Positions 24,609 through 35,851 of a DNA stretch of 64,000 bases are shown here, piece after piece. Source of the stretch: Thalassia testudinum (lineage: Eukaryota; Streptophyta; Magnoliopsida; Alismatales; Hydrocharitaceae); contig JAZHRO010000063.1 of assembly GCA_037157565.1 (NCBI GenBank), positions 11,204,001-11,268,000 of the forward strand, given 5' to 3'. Under the pieces are notes generated by a model, which saw nothing but the letters and a program-made list of their open reading frames with translations, was not told the origin of the DNA and made no database searches. Made by a program: the position numbers and the translations under genes. How positions within the stretch are numbered: the stretch's first letter is position 1; each line of letters opens with the position of its first letter.

Positions 24609-25486
24609 CACGTTTGATTGCACAAATTATTCAATCATTGACTAAGGTTCATAATAGACTATAGGACCCCTGGTGCACTTTAAATCTTGAAAATTTGAGA
24701 AACGTGCTTTAAATTCCTGGAAAAATATTTTTTCAGTGCCTACTTAGTGGTACAACATGACCAATTGATTGTATTATTTTGGTCACACCACATTTCTGAA
24801 TTTTGGACTTAAAAGAATCATCCTAGCAGCTATTCATTTCTAGGTTTTCAAACCTTAAGGTAGAGCACCTTTTGCATTGCATACTTCTAAAGGAAATCTA
24901 TCTCATAGATTGGGACTTGTAAAGAAACTCTTGTGTGCTCATCAAAACCTTACTTGAATTTATCTAACTATGAAACCCTAAAAACACATTTATACAAACA
25001 ATTGAACCTTAAAATTCACTTCATCATAAAAATTGCTTGTGAACCCCTTACCTGTGCACTTCACACTCTTGAAATCAATTTTAACGGCAACACCCTCTAA
25101 CGTCCATCAAATTCCAACAGCACTTCAAGTTGAAGCCTAAAATTGAGTAAACGTGCCCTAGATAAGACTAATTTTCTTGGTAACCTGAAGTTGATTGGGC
25201 CAAGATCAAGGCCTTATCTACTTGAACCAACTGGTGACAACAAAGGTTAGTGTGGTAACCGTGTTAACCCTTAGTGATGTCCCGCCGTGCGGGGTATCCT
25301 AGGGGGTTCCACCCTTCTGGAAAGCCAAGTAATTCAAGGATTAGTCTAACCTAATCGTATTTTGGGGAGCCAGGATTTGGTTTAATTAGGGTCTACATGC
25401 TAAGGACTAGTTTGATTGCTTGTATTATGAGGACAGTATTCTCTCATCTGTCTTCTCTCTGTCATCTATTAACTTTCCTCTAGTAT
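24609..25486 (+). other. Leader of non-autonomous element H
   Basis: No ORF of note. The segment matches the leaders of A and B: a tract with GACCAATTGATTG and GGTCACACCAC, then repeated CTTTAAAGG-type blocks and a TTTGATTGCTTGTATTATGAG site before the ORF. That site is the A/B acceptor TTG[C/T]AG changed to TATGAG. There is no LTR or primer site upstream. Confidence 0.65.
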
Positions 25487-25773
25487 ATGAATGCTAGAAG
25501 GTCTCTGAACCCTAATTTTGTACCACCTTTAAAGAGTGATCTAAGGAGAAGACCTAATTTTTCTATTTCTAAATCCTTTCCAATGGCTAATTACCATGAG
25601 GAAGAACTGATTGAGGTAAAGAACTTGGACCCATACTCTTTTGCTCCCCACTACTCCTTTTCTCCCTATCCCAACCCTTTCCTTACTCCAACTTTTTAGG
25701 ATGGAAGAACTCTCCTCAACACCCAAGGCTTGATTTCCTTGCCTACACCTCATATTTCTCAAGTATAGCTAGG
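25487..25773 (+). pseudogene. URF of element H, N-terminal part
   Basis: The start ATG at 25487 (MNARRSLNPNF) is followed by a Ser/Pro/Tyr/Phe-rich stretch (SFAPHYSFSPYPNPF) like the N termini of the other URFs. A TAG at 25697 and a second stop near the end break the frame. It is then interrupted by the family C solo LTR at 25779 and resumes at 28350. The start is short of homology to A/B but in the same position after the leader. Confidence 0.6.
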
Positions 25774-25778
25774 CCTAC

Positions 25779-28344
25779 TGTTGGTCGCGAAAATCAATGT
25801 TTTAAAGTCTAGTGTTATAGTATAGGACAAAAATCATGATAACACTTAAATTTATAAACTCGAAATCAATCTGAGTCTGAGGTCGTGAGTAGGGAGCAAA
25901 TTGGCAATTCAATCACTAATCATAATTATCAAGAGAGATGCAAATATAAAAATAATGCTCAATAAACAGATTAGAATAATATCTCAAGAGTCAAATGCAA
26001 AAAGATGGGGTTAAAATAATGGTTTGAACCACACAAGATTTAACCCTACAATTAAGCTCTAATAATTCAAATAAATCAATAGTAACCTGCAACCACTAAT
26101 GTCAATTTCCACATCTGCGTGGATGTCCACAGTAACCCCAAGAATCAGAACCAAGTCAAGGCCTCAGAAGATGAGGCAAAGGTTCAAACGCCTTAACCTC
26201 AAGGCACCAACACATAATAGCACCAGCAGAGAGACACAAGGGCCTCACAAGCGCAGGAGAGGGGGGGTGAATCCCAAGGTCTAAACAATGCAAAAACCCC
26301 CTCTTCCCTCTTAGAGTTCTTTTCTTTAGAACCAGACCAAACCAGGGTAATCAGACCCAAACCCAGACCTGCGTGGCGTGAATAGCTAGCAAGGGCACAT
26401 GCGATGGAGCATGCGAGCGAGATCTCACCTTGCTGCACTCAGAGGCAAACAACTGCAGGCAGTGATTCAATTTATCCGTTGTTGCTAGCTCTTTCCCACA
26501 TGATGTGGGACTAAAGAGCTGCACCTTCCTTCACGCACAGCTGCAGGTGAAGACTTAGAAGAATTTGGCTGCTACGTCGTTGCTTACTATCGATTGAAGA
26601 CCAGGAGCTCTTGAAGGAGGTGTTCTGCAGGTGCTCAAGGTGGGCACGAAGTCTAGGTCCATCAGAGCACGACAAACGAAGGTGATGATAACGGAGGCGG
26701 CGGCTGACGTCCGACGAAGACCTGACAAGCAAGAGTACAGCCTCACAACCTAATCAATATAGCTCAAAGGCCTTGTTGTGAGACGAGGGACGTGATGGTG
26801 TGGGTGGTGGGGTGATTTGAGTGGTGTTGGAGGTCCGGCAAAGGTGGAGTTGCAGATGGAGTGTAGGTGTGTTCGAGGAGGAGTTTCAATGGCCAAAGTC
26901 CCCAATAAACTTGGGGCTTTTGGTCACTGGAACTCGTGGATGGTTGCAGTGGGGGTAAAAGGGTGATTGTGCGTGTGTGGCGATTGTGCGAACTCATTGG
27001 AGTTTTGCCGATCGTGAGGAAGAAGTGTGAGTAGGCAGTGCAGTGGTTGAAAGTGAAGCTAAAGTGAAGCGGAGAAGTAGAGGAGGAGATTAGAGGGAAG
27101 AGAGAGTAGGAATAGGGAGGAGTAGGCGCTAGCATTGGCAGGCGGGCGTCGAAGAAGACGAAGTTGGCAGCGAGGTGGGACGACGCCGAAGAAGAGAAAG
27201 GAGACTCCTACGATGGCTGGCGAGGAGCGGAAGACCAAAACGAAGATGCAGAACCTCCCAATTTGATTGTCGGGAGGCCGGACGAAGGGGGTTGGAGAAC
27301 GTCGCCAGAGCTCAAGTAGGGTTGGCCGAAGGAGAGAAAAGAAGAGGGAATCCAGCTCAAAACTTGGCTAACAAGAACAATCAGAAATTAGGGCCTCTTT
27401 ATAGAGTTCAAATTGAGCTCATAAGCACGGGAGAGCTTAGTTTGGCCGCGCAATTAGGGAAGAAGATCCCTTGATTTTCTCAAGCTCGTCTAAGCTTGAG
27501 GGCCTGATTTTGAGACCATGAGGCAGTTCGAGAGATTGGGGATCTCCTCAAGAATCTTCCCTCCAAATTTGGAGGAGATTGGAATTGATTTGAGGGAGAA
27601 ATCCTCCCTCGAATCTCGCTGCTGAGTTTGATTTCACACCAATGGCAGTAGGAACCGAAATGAAAAAAACGACGAGAAGTTAGAGACCCATTTGCAATAA
27701 ATTCGAGACCTGAGGGCCTAAATCTAAGAAATAGAGTTTTAAATGGTTAAATTGCAAACTATGTCAATATAGACTCTGATTGGGCCCAAATTTTGGCCTT
27801 AACCTAGTTTAGACCCAATAAATCTAATGGTGAACTTAGATTTGAGTTTTGACCATGTTTGACTGAAAAATTTACACAGAAGCCCAAATTAGGGTAGAAT
27901 TCCATCTAAAACTCTGTTCTAGGTCAAAATGACTTCAGATGGTTAAACTAAGGGTATCAAACCTCTTAGAACATTTTTATATACATTTTAGGAGGTTTAG
28001 ATGAATTTTATCCTAACCAAAACCTCCTTAATTTAAGTGGATTGATAATTAGGGTTTTTTATGCGATTTCAGTTGTCAATATGCGTGAAACCCCGTTTCT
28101 GTCAGTGTTGACCCATTTTTTGGACTTTCGAGCTCATTTAACCTTGATTTAACCCCTAAGTGAACCGATGGTTAATCTATGTTTGAGATGTGCTATTAAA
28201 ATTATGAAATTAACCATGATTTCCCATTCTTTCCTCAAATTAGAACAATGCGGAGTTATGACCCTTAGTTGATTAGGTAGGAGCTTTTATCAATCAAACC
28301 CAACTAAATGTGGCTAGTTAAGGATCATGATGGTATTCCCATCA
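25779..28344 (-). repeat. Family C solo LTR in element H
   Basis: Plus-strand limits are TGTTGGTCGCGAAA at 25779 and GGTATTCCCATCA at 28344, about 2566 bases. Perfect target repeats CCTAC lie at 25774-25778 and 28345-28349. Reverse orientation, no internal sequence. A reversed TATA-like box (CTCTTTATA) lies at 27396-27404. The Arg/Gly-rich ORF at 27175-27474 and others lie in its G-rich part and are not considered genes. Confidence 0.93.
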
Positions 28345-28349
28345 CCTAC

Positions 28350-29984
28350 CTCATCCTTACAAAATCCCACATGAATCTTAGGATATCAAGGATCTTTACA
28401 ATCTCAAGAGACACTCTCCATACAGGACCAACACCTAATCGGCATGAGCAACTAACTTGACCGATTCAACCAGACTCATCTCTCGCCTAGTTGGGGATAT
28501 GCCTCAGAGTCCCAATACCTAGGATATCAATCTTATCCCCGAAATCACTTTGCATATTATCTCAATTTTACCCAACCAACTACACCTTCTTATTGGGATG
28601 ACCCTACACCACCCAACCAAGGATATGATTCTTACCCTAGATATTCAAATCCTGATGATGATAGATATTCTGATTTGACTGAGGTTAGAAATCCTGAAAA
28701 TTATTATCCTCAGCCCACCCAAACCCTTGACCATGGCGGTGATCCCGAGGTTACCCAATCGCTCCAAATGATACAGGAGATGAGAGAATCTAATAAAAGA
28801 AACACTAAGAACATGTTGAAGGAGCTTAATAGAATCCAAGAAGCATAACTTGATAAACCTAGTCTGAGTGTGTCACAAGTTGGTGGTGAGCCACTCAGGG
28901 TTGAGGATCCGACCTTAAGTATGACATCTTATTCAGTCCCAACCTTTACTTCCACCGAGACCACCCACCAGTCCTGTGATTATCCAGAACATATCTTACT
29001 TAGGCTTACATCTGAACCAAAGGACAATTCTGATGCCCTAAAGACTGACTTTGAGGAGGAAGACTCATTCGAGAATCTAAACCTTGATTCAGGCCCTAAA
29101 TTACAATCATTTTATTTTGAGGAACAAATATCTAGTGGGCCTGAGTACGAATCCTTTATGCTAGAAGATGCATGATTGGACCATACGGATGATTTGGATT
29201 TGGATATCTTGGAAATTTTGGGAGAATCAAAACAAGATGAAAATTATAAAGAGCCCCCTCAAGAAGATAGAGGGATTGAGAATAATGACACTCCCAGCCA
29301 AGCACATTTGGATGATTCTGATATAATTTTGTCTAAGGATTATGATGATCGTATGTGCTTGGATGATTCAATTATGATATCTAAATTCAATGGTACTGAT
29401 CATTCTAAGATATTCCATATAGAAGCCTAATTTATTTTCACTTCTGTACCAACTGATTCTCCCCCTTCTCTTCCCATCCATTAAAGTCCTGAGGAAAACC
29501 CTGACTTTACATTCCCTCCTCCTGACTCTAATCCCCAACCTCTTGAGATTGAACAAAATAGACAATCACCCTATGAAAGAGATGTTCAAGAGATTACAAA
29601 ATTATTGGAGATGACTTATGATGATTTACCTGAGGAAGCAAAGAAGTCATCTAAATCGTGGAATTTCAAGGAAATTGATTTGATTTATGAGAAACAAGAA
29701 GATATTTCCTCAGAAGATATAGTTCAAGATAGAACCAATTGGGGTCAAATTTATAATCCTACTAATCATAATCGCTTGATTCTAAGAGAGACGAATTCTG
29801 ATGAGCATGAGATTATTTCTAATGATGAAGAGATAACATTTGATGAAGATTTTAGTGAATTCTACACAAAATTCCCAATCTCACAACCTTTCCCTTTAGC
29901 CTCATATGACCTAAGGACTGGAGAACTCATGATTTTTTATGTCAATCACCATTATGAAAATCCTTATAACTCAGACTCTGAAGC
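28350..29984 (+). pseudogene. URF of element H, main part
   Basis: From about 28486 to 29984 one frame is kept apart from stops (near 28846, 29173, 29428 and 29482). Tyr/Pro/Asn-rich sequence (YPRNHFAYYLNF, QGYDSYPRYSNPDDDRYSD) is followed by a coiled-coil stretch (MIQEMRESNKRNTKNMLKEL) and then a long acidic part with repeated D/E-D-S and LD-D-SI motifs. Layout and order match URFs A, B and F although primary similarity is low. The C terminus is replaced by the LTR at 29985; the last residues before the stop at 30018 are LTR sequence. Function unknown. Confidence 0.75.
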
Positions 29985-30530
29985 TGATGGGGCGAAAATT
30001 CGTCGCAAAAAGGTTTGAGTTTGGAAAACCTATCGTCGTAGTTTGATTTGCAAGAAAATCCATCGATCAGATAATTTTTTTAACCAAAACACCAAGGGAG
30101 TCCCAGGTCGAACACAGGGAGACGACGTTTACTTTCGTTGAAATCCACGCTTCATATTATTTCTTTTGTTTTTGCAATAAAGAGGCAAGCAGAATAATTT
30201 CACAAAGTGGAGAACACAAATGGATATGTCACAATGTCATTCAAACATCAATTACAACATGCGAAAATATAAGAGATAGGGGTGAGAAGAAATCTCCCAA
30301 ATCAGCTGTTTGGCGAGATGACAACACTTGGCGATAGCCTGGACGAAGTGGGTGAGGTGCTGGATGACGAAGGTGAGATGCAGGAGGACGCCGGCTAAAG
30401 GAATGCTTCACCAAGGCTTTGGTGTGGGGATGAGGAGATGGAGGTGATCTTCTACTGGAATGGAGGTGGGAGGACGACTCCAAGGTTTCCTATGCAGGTG
30501 GTGAGATAGATGAATATTTGGTAAGATATA
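29985..30530 (-). repeat. A-like LTR fragment, reverse
   Basis: The reverse complement ends AACTCAAACC ... CCCCATCA, homologous to the LTR A end (AACTCAAACTTTTCGCG ... TTTATCA), and carries the typical block GGTCGAACACAGGGAG (plus strand). Only about 546 bases of the LTR 3' part are present. The rest is cut by the family C LTR starting at 30531. It terminates the URF of H. Confidence 0.75.
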
Positions 30531-31284
30531 TGATGGGACCACCATCATAAGCCATAATTAGCTCATTTTGACCCAATTAAGTCAATAAATGCTCCTACAT
30601 AACCGCCAGAGAGTCACAAGTCATTGCATAATCATCCTGAAGGAAAAATAAGAAACTAGGGATAAAATTGTAATTTTACCAACTCATCATGAATGCAATT
30701 CAACCACAGGTTTTTTCAGGGGTTGAATGAAGGTCAATTCATCTTAAAAAGATAACAAGTGGGATAGAACAATCAGAAAAGGATTTGCACGTGTTCTGGG
30801 AATTAAATGACTTTTAAAACCCTAAAAACATATCCGCTTAATTAACTGAGGTTCTGATCAAAATAAAATTCACCTAAACCCTCTAAAAATCATAGAAAAA
30901 TATTCTCTAGGGTTTAAAACCCTCAATTTGACCATCAGACCTCGTTTTGACCCAAAACAAAATCACAGACAAATATGTGCTCTAATTTACGTTTTTGCAA
31001 AAATTACATAGTCAAACATGGTCAAAACCAAAATCCAACTTCACCATTGGATTCCTTAGGTCCAAACTAGATTTGTATCAAAATTTGGACCAAAGATGAA
31101 TTTGTCATGACCTAGTTTGCAAATTGCTTCTGTCTAATTACATTTCTACCTTTAACTTGCAAAACCCTTTCAAACAGGCCCCAAACTTTGTCGTCGTTCT
31201 TACAAACAAGCCCCTGCCGCCATTAAACCTATTCCTACTTGCTTCGGCGACCTTAAAAAGGAAAGAACTCCCTGATTTCTTGAC
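30531..31284 (+). repeat. Family C 5' LTR fragment
   Basis: TGATGGGACCACCATCATAAGCC onwards runs nearly identical to 32635-33388 and stops at a deletion junction near 31284. Confidence 0.88.
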
Positions 31285-32634
31285 CTTAATGTGTAAAACG
31301 CCATGAAAATCATTTCACAAGAAAGGATTTCATCAAAAAATCACATATTCCAAAAATACCAAAAAAATAAAAAATTCTTGAAAAAGAACAAAAATATGAA
31401 AGGGGAGGAAATTTTGATGGCATATCAGATTTTGATGTGCGTAAGGGAAGAAAAAATGTCAGAAAGGAGCACAATTTGAAAAGAAAAGAAAAAGAGGTAG
31501 TCATTAGTAAAAGATTAAAGAATTGACCTAGTTTTAGACAATATCAAAAGAAAAAAAATGAAAGGCAAAAAAGTACTAATAAAACAGAGAAGATATTAGT
31601 AGGAACGTTGATTTTAGGCCTCTTGGGCTATAATCCTAGGCTTAAAAATTCAAGTACTAAATAAGATTTGGATAATCCTCAAGAGGTTGGGGAAAATGCA
31701 AAACTTAAGTATTAGGTCTAAGGCTTAGGGATTATTTGGCCTCGTTAACTAACCTCTGGTTTGCGGGATTCGGTAACCTAAGCACTTCAATCCACACAGC
31801 TTGGTTCAGTGCGCGTAGGTATCAAAATCATGCAAATGCATTTAACTTGTTTTGAAAAAGTCACCTAGATTAGGAGCGGCTAATCAACACAAGTTGATTT
31901 GGACGAGTTCCCAATGCGGAGAGTCGAGAAATTCCCCTCGAAGATGCGCAATAACATATCGTCTCTTCGATGCTTGTCTCCTAGGATATCTACATATCCT
32001 ATCAGGGGCATGTAAGCACCCTGTGCTAGTTCAGATGCCATGGGTGGCACTATCTCGAAATGTCGATTGCCAGGGTCTGGATTTAGTTACAGAACGTCAT
32101 GGGCGGGATTATCTCAAAATCTCGAAAGCCAGGATTCTGAGGGTTGTCATGGGCGGTGGTATCTCGAAGCATCGATTGCCAGGGACCCTACGATGATTGA
32201 TGGTGGGGACTAGAAATCCGATACAGGCCATGTTGTAAAGCCAATTCGAAGCTAGAAACAAAAAGAAAACGAGAGAGAAAACTCTCCAAAAATAAAGAAA
32301 AATTACTCTCTCTCTCTGACCAAAACACACTGCAAACTGAACCTAGGCTAAAACATGTTACAAGCACGGGTTCTTTAACCGTGGAGTTCAACGAACCTTA
32401 GGTTAGTTTTTGTGGGCCTTAAAAACCTTCACGGTAGACTGAGGCTAGAGTTGGTCAAGTCCGGATCTTGGTTGGTATTTGAGTACCTCTACGCCTACTA
32501 TCGGCATTTTAACCTAATCTACAAAAGGAAGCACACAACAAAGTTTTTAAGCATCAAAAGGTTTTATGGTCTAGAATCAAAGTTAATACCTTGAAATTTT
32601 ACTAAGGGACTAGCAAAAGCTAAGCCTGGGGGTA
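31285..32634 (+). other. Internal 3' region of family C with purine tract
   Basis: No gene. An A-rich stretch (about 31330-31560) is followed by sequence shared with 62510-63487, including CTTAGGGATTATTTGG, a cloverleaf-like block with ATAACATATCRTCTC, and a threefold repeat at 32039-32186. It ends in the polypurine tract AAAGCTAAGCCTGGGGGTA (32616-32634). Confidence 0.75.
32039..32186 (+). repeat. Threefold repeat in the family C 3' region
   Basis: Three units start CATGGG at 32039, 32098 and 32148, each continuing to a TATCTC-AA-like core and a GCCAGG end. Start-to-start spacing is 59 and 50. The second family C copy has the units at 62894, 62953 and 63003, with the same 59 and 50 spacing. 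Confidence 0.8.
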
Positions 32635-35266
32635 TGATGGGAACACCATCATGAGCCATAACTAGCTCATTTTGACCTAATTAAGTCAATAAATGCTCCT
32701 ACATAACCGCCAGAGAGTCACAAGTCATTACATAATCATCCTGAAAGAAAAATAAGAAACTAAGGCTAAAACTGTAATTTTACCAACTCATCATGAATGC
32801 AATACAACCACAAGTTTTCTCAGGAGTTGAATGAAGGCCAATTGGTCTTAAAAAGATAACAAGTGGGATAGAACAATCGGAAAAGAGTTTGCATGTATTA
32901 TGGGAATTAAATGACTTTTGAAACCTTAAAAACAGACAAGTCTAATTAACTAAGGTTCTGATCCATATAAAATTCACCTAAATCCTCTAAAAATCATATA
33001 AAAATATTCTCTACTGTTTAGAACCTTCAATTTGACCATCAGAACCCGTTCTGACCCAAAACAGAATCACAGATAGACATTTGCCTAATTTAGGTTTTTG
33101 CATAAATTACCCATACAAACATGGTCAAAACCAAAATCCAACTTCACCATTAGATTTCTTAGGGCAAAATTAGGTTTGCATCAAAATTTGAACCCAAGAT
33201 CAATTTGTCTTGACCTAGTTTGCTAATTGGTCCTGTCTAATTACATTTCTATCCTTAACTTACAAAACCCTTTCAAATAGGCTCCTAACTTTGTCGTCGT
33301 TCTCACAAACAGGTCCTTGCCACCATTAAACATATTCCTACTTGCTTTGGCAACCTTAAAAATGAAGGAACTCCCTGATTTCTTGACGAATTCCTTTCAA
33401 ATTTGAAAGAAAAGTTCGTCAAGAAATTCCCTTCCTTTTGGACCTAATCCTAAGCCCTAAAACATACCCAATCTCTAATGCAAATGCATGAGAGATTTGG
33501 GTATCAAGAAACTTCCAACTCTGATGAGCTTTCCAAGCTTGGGAAGCTTTCTTCCCAAGCTCTAACCAACCTCTGATGACCTATAAAAGACTCCCCAGAT
33601 CACAACGGATTTCCCAAGCTTGAATTCGACCAGCGAATCCTTCAAATTCCTCTCCCCTCCTCCAGTCGATTTGCTCTTCAAGCTCCAGCAACCTTCCCCA
33701 CCTCCCCTCATCATCTGACCACAATACCAGTGGAACACTCTTCCTCCTTACTTTCTTCTATGTTGTGCAGCACCCGCCGGCGTGCCTGCCCCCCTTCATC
33801 CTCACCAATCACCTCTCTCTGAGTAGCTTCATCTCCGGCGTCGGCCGCACCTCACCCGGCGCCAACTCCGCTCCCCTTCGTCTGCCTCCCCTCCTAAATA
33901 AATCAACTTCCCCTCTTCGTTTTCAGACCCTCACCGCTTCGTTTCAACCGCCGACTCGACTCGTCGCCCTCCTTCCACCTCGCCAGCGTACCTTCGACGA
34001 GCTCGCACGGCCACTACACTCCACCAATCCGGCCGCCGTTCATCTCCACACCTCCACCGTGTTCTAGAGAGCAAAAGCCCTCCAGTCTTCAAGGCTATTG
34101 GCCTCCCCACTGCCCTGTCAAACACCACACTGTTGCACCTCACCTTCCGTCACTGTCCGGCCACCCAACGCACTCCCACACCTCACGAACACCGCCATTC
34201 AATTCCCAACCTCACAGCGAAGCTTATGAACTATTTTAATCAGGGCTCTTAGCCCGTTTTCTTGCTTTCAGGTTCCCAGGTCTTGACCGCCATTAAAGAA
34301 GCTTCGATTGAAGCTTTAAGGTCTCATCACGTATGCAGGTTCCAGGCGTCGGCTCTAGGCACTGCGGATTACCTCCAGGTGTATCCTTGTGTGGTCAATT
34401 GAAGCTTTTGACCAACTCCTCTATGCCAATTCGACGAAGGAAGCTGTTGCTGCTACGCAAAGAAAAGCGGGTGGGATAGTCCCACATCGAAAGCGGCAAA
34501 GGACCTAAGCACACATAAATTGAATTTGTTCTTTAGGCTTATCGCCTCAGCATGCACAGGGGGTGAGGTCCCCGCACGCCCCCCTCACGCGCCTCATCCG
34601 CAACATCTTCCCCGCAGACCTGGTGCACCCAATAACATGCCTAAGCCCTGCACTCCTCAACTACGATCCACGCCCACAGCCCTAGTCCCGGGTACGCTCT
34701 AGGTCCAATTACCCATATACCCGAACTGTTGGCTCTGGGAGAGCATGACCCAAAGAGAGAGAGAGAGAGAGAGATTGCGCGGGGGTAGGGGGATTTTTGT
34801 TGCAGAAGACATTGGATGACACTTAGCCAATTTGAGAAGTTCCCCTCCCCAGTGTGAAAGAAGGAGAAGGTAAAAGAAGCAAAGAGAAAGAAAGAAGGTT
34901 GTGCACTATAGCATCAGACATTTAAGTCGTCTGATCCCATCTTCAAATGTCTGATTTGAGTTTCTAAAGCTCTAATTAAATCTGATATTATGCTTCTACT
35001 TGCTATTACTGTATAAGGGTAATTGGTGATTTAAATCATCATTTTACCCTCTTCATTTTGCAGATTGATCATTGATTGTTATATCATTTTGTATTAAACT
35101 TTTACTCATTTACATTATAAACTGTGATCTTGAGCTTTAAATTTCATTACTCCATGTGTTCAACCTTGGAATCTTTTTCGAGTAATAAAATTTATTTATT
35201 TGAGCGCTATTTTGGCTATACTACAACACAACAATCTTAAAACACTGATCTAACGTTCGAGCAACA
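32635..35266 (+). repeat. Family C 3' LTR, complete
   Basis: Starts TGATGGGAACACC after the polypurine tract and ends CGTTCGAGCAACA. 2632 bases, the forward reference copy for this family. TATAAAAG lies at 33582-33589, preceded by a perfect inverted repeat (33537-33560). A (GA)n run is at about 34757-34775. The C/T-rich stretch after the TATA gives long but unsupported ORFs (33765-34067). Confidence 0.9.
33537..33589 (+). promoter_or_regulatory. Inverted repeat and TATA box of LTR C
   Basis: GCTTGGGAAG-CTTT-CTTCCCAAGC (33537-33560) is a perfect 10-bp inverted repeat, ending 21 bases before TATAAAAG (33582-33589). A diverged version is seen in the reversed LTR near 16010-16050 (CTTCCAAGCTTGGAA and CTTCCAATCTTGGAAG). 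Confidence 0.65.
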
Positions 35267-35851
35267 TGCTTTCAAACTTGGTTTGCCTCTCGAACATTTG
35301 GCTGAATATACCTAATACTTGAATCCTAAAAGCTACTAAGCAAGATCTGAATCCTAAAACTCACTTCATCCTCAATAATCTTGCTTGAAAACTTTTTGGT
35401 TGTGCACATACACACATTCTCAAATGAATCATTAAGGGCACAACCCATTAAGGGCCCATCACATTCGAGAAGCACCAATATCCCAAGCCTAACTAAAATT
35501 GATTAGACGTTGGCCTTAAGGATTAATTCACTCTTTGGGGCCCAGATTGAAATTGTTCTTGATTAACCTACTTATACTGATCAATCTGATGTCCAGCTAG
35601 GGGAGTAGCATCAAACGACCCCGGTTGGGGGTATCAAAAGAATCAAAGGTGCAAGCAAAAGGAAGACCCTTCTCCCTAGCCCCTCATTCTAACTAGTTGA
35701 ATTGACCGAATAAAAATAGAGTAAATAATTTATAATCTTAAGACAGATTCTGAAAGTGTGTAGATCTTTAGGCTACCCAACCTAAGGACAGGCTTGCAGT
35801 TTTTCTGTTGCAGGGTTCCTTTTTCCCATCCTTCCAACTTCCTTCCAGTGT
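35267..35851 (+). other. Leader of E with splice-acceptor-like site
   Basis: Collinear with A and B leaders (AATCCTAAAAGCTACTAAGCA, GGTTGTGCACATACAC, AAGGGCCCATCACATTC). It ends in TTTTTCTGTTGCAG|G (35813), 38 bases before the gag ATG at 35852. The donor lies in the missing part. Confidence 0.65.

Larger units (their letters stand above)
30531..35266 (+). mobile_element. Family C element, internally deleted
   Basis: A 5' LTR fragment (30531-31284), an internal 3' region (31285-32634), a polypurine tract and a complete 3' LTR (32635-35266), all in plus orientation. The 5' LTR breaks off at TTCTTGAC, where the complete LTR continues differently. The missing part covers about 1.9 kb of LTR, the primer site and any coding region. 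The flanks ATATA (30526-30530) and TGCTT (35267-35271) do not match as a target repeat. Confidence 0.85.

Noticed and set aside
27175..27474. 99-residue Arg/Gly-rich ORF
   Set aside because: It lies inside a reverse solo LTR, in a G-rich stretch, with no recognisable domain.
31900..32190. Clover-like blocks in the family C 3' region as a tRNA or structured RNA gene
   Set aside because: No tRNA A/B box set or CCA-type acceptor stem was found. The repeat is better described as an element-internal array.
33765..34067. Pro/Ser/Thr-rich ORF downstream of the TATA box in LTR C
   Set aside because: It lies in a C/T-rich LTR segment and the reversed family C copies do not keep the frame.
34757..34775. 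(GA)n run as a functional GAGA element
   Set aside because: A simple microsatellite in LTR C. No other evidence for a factor site.
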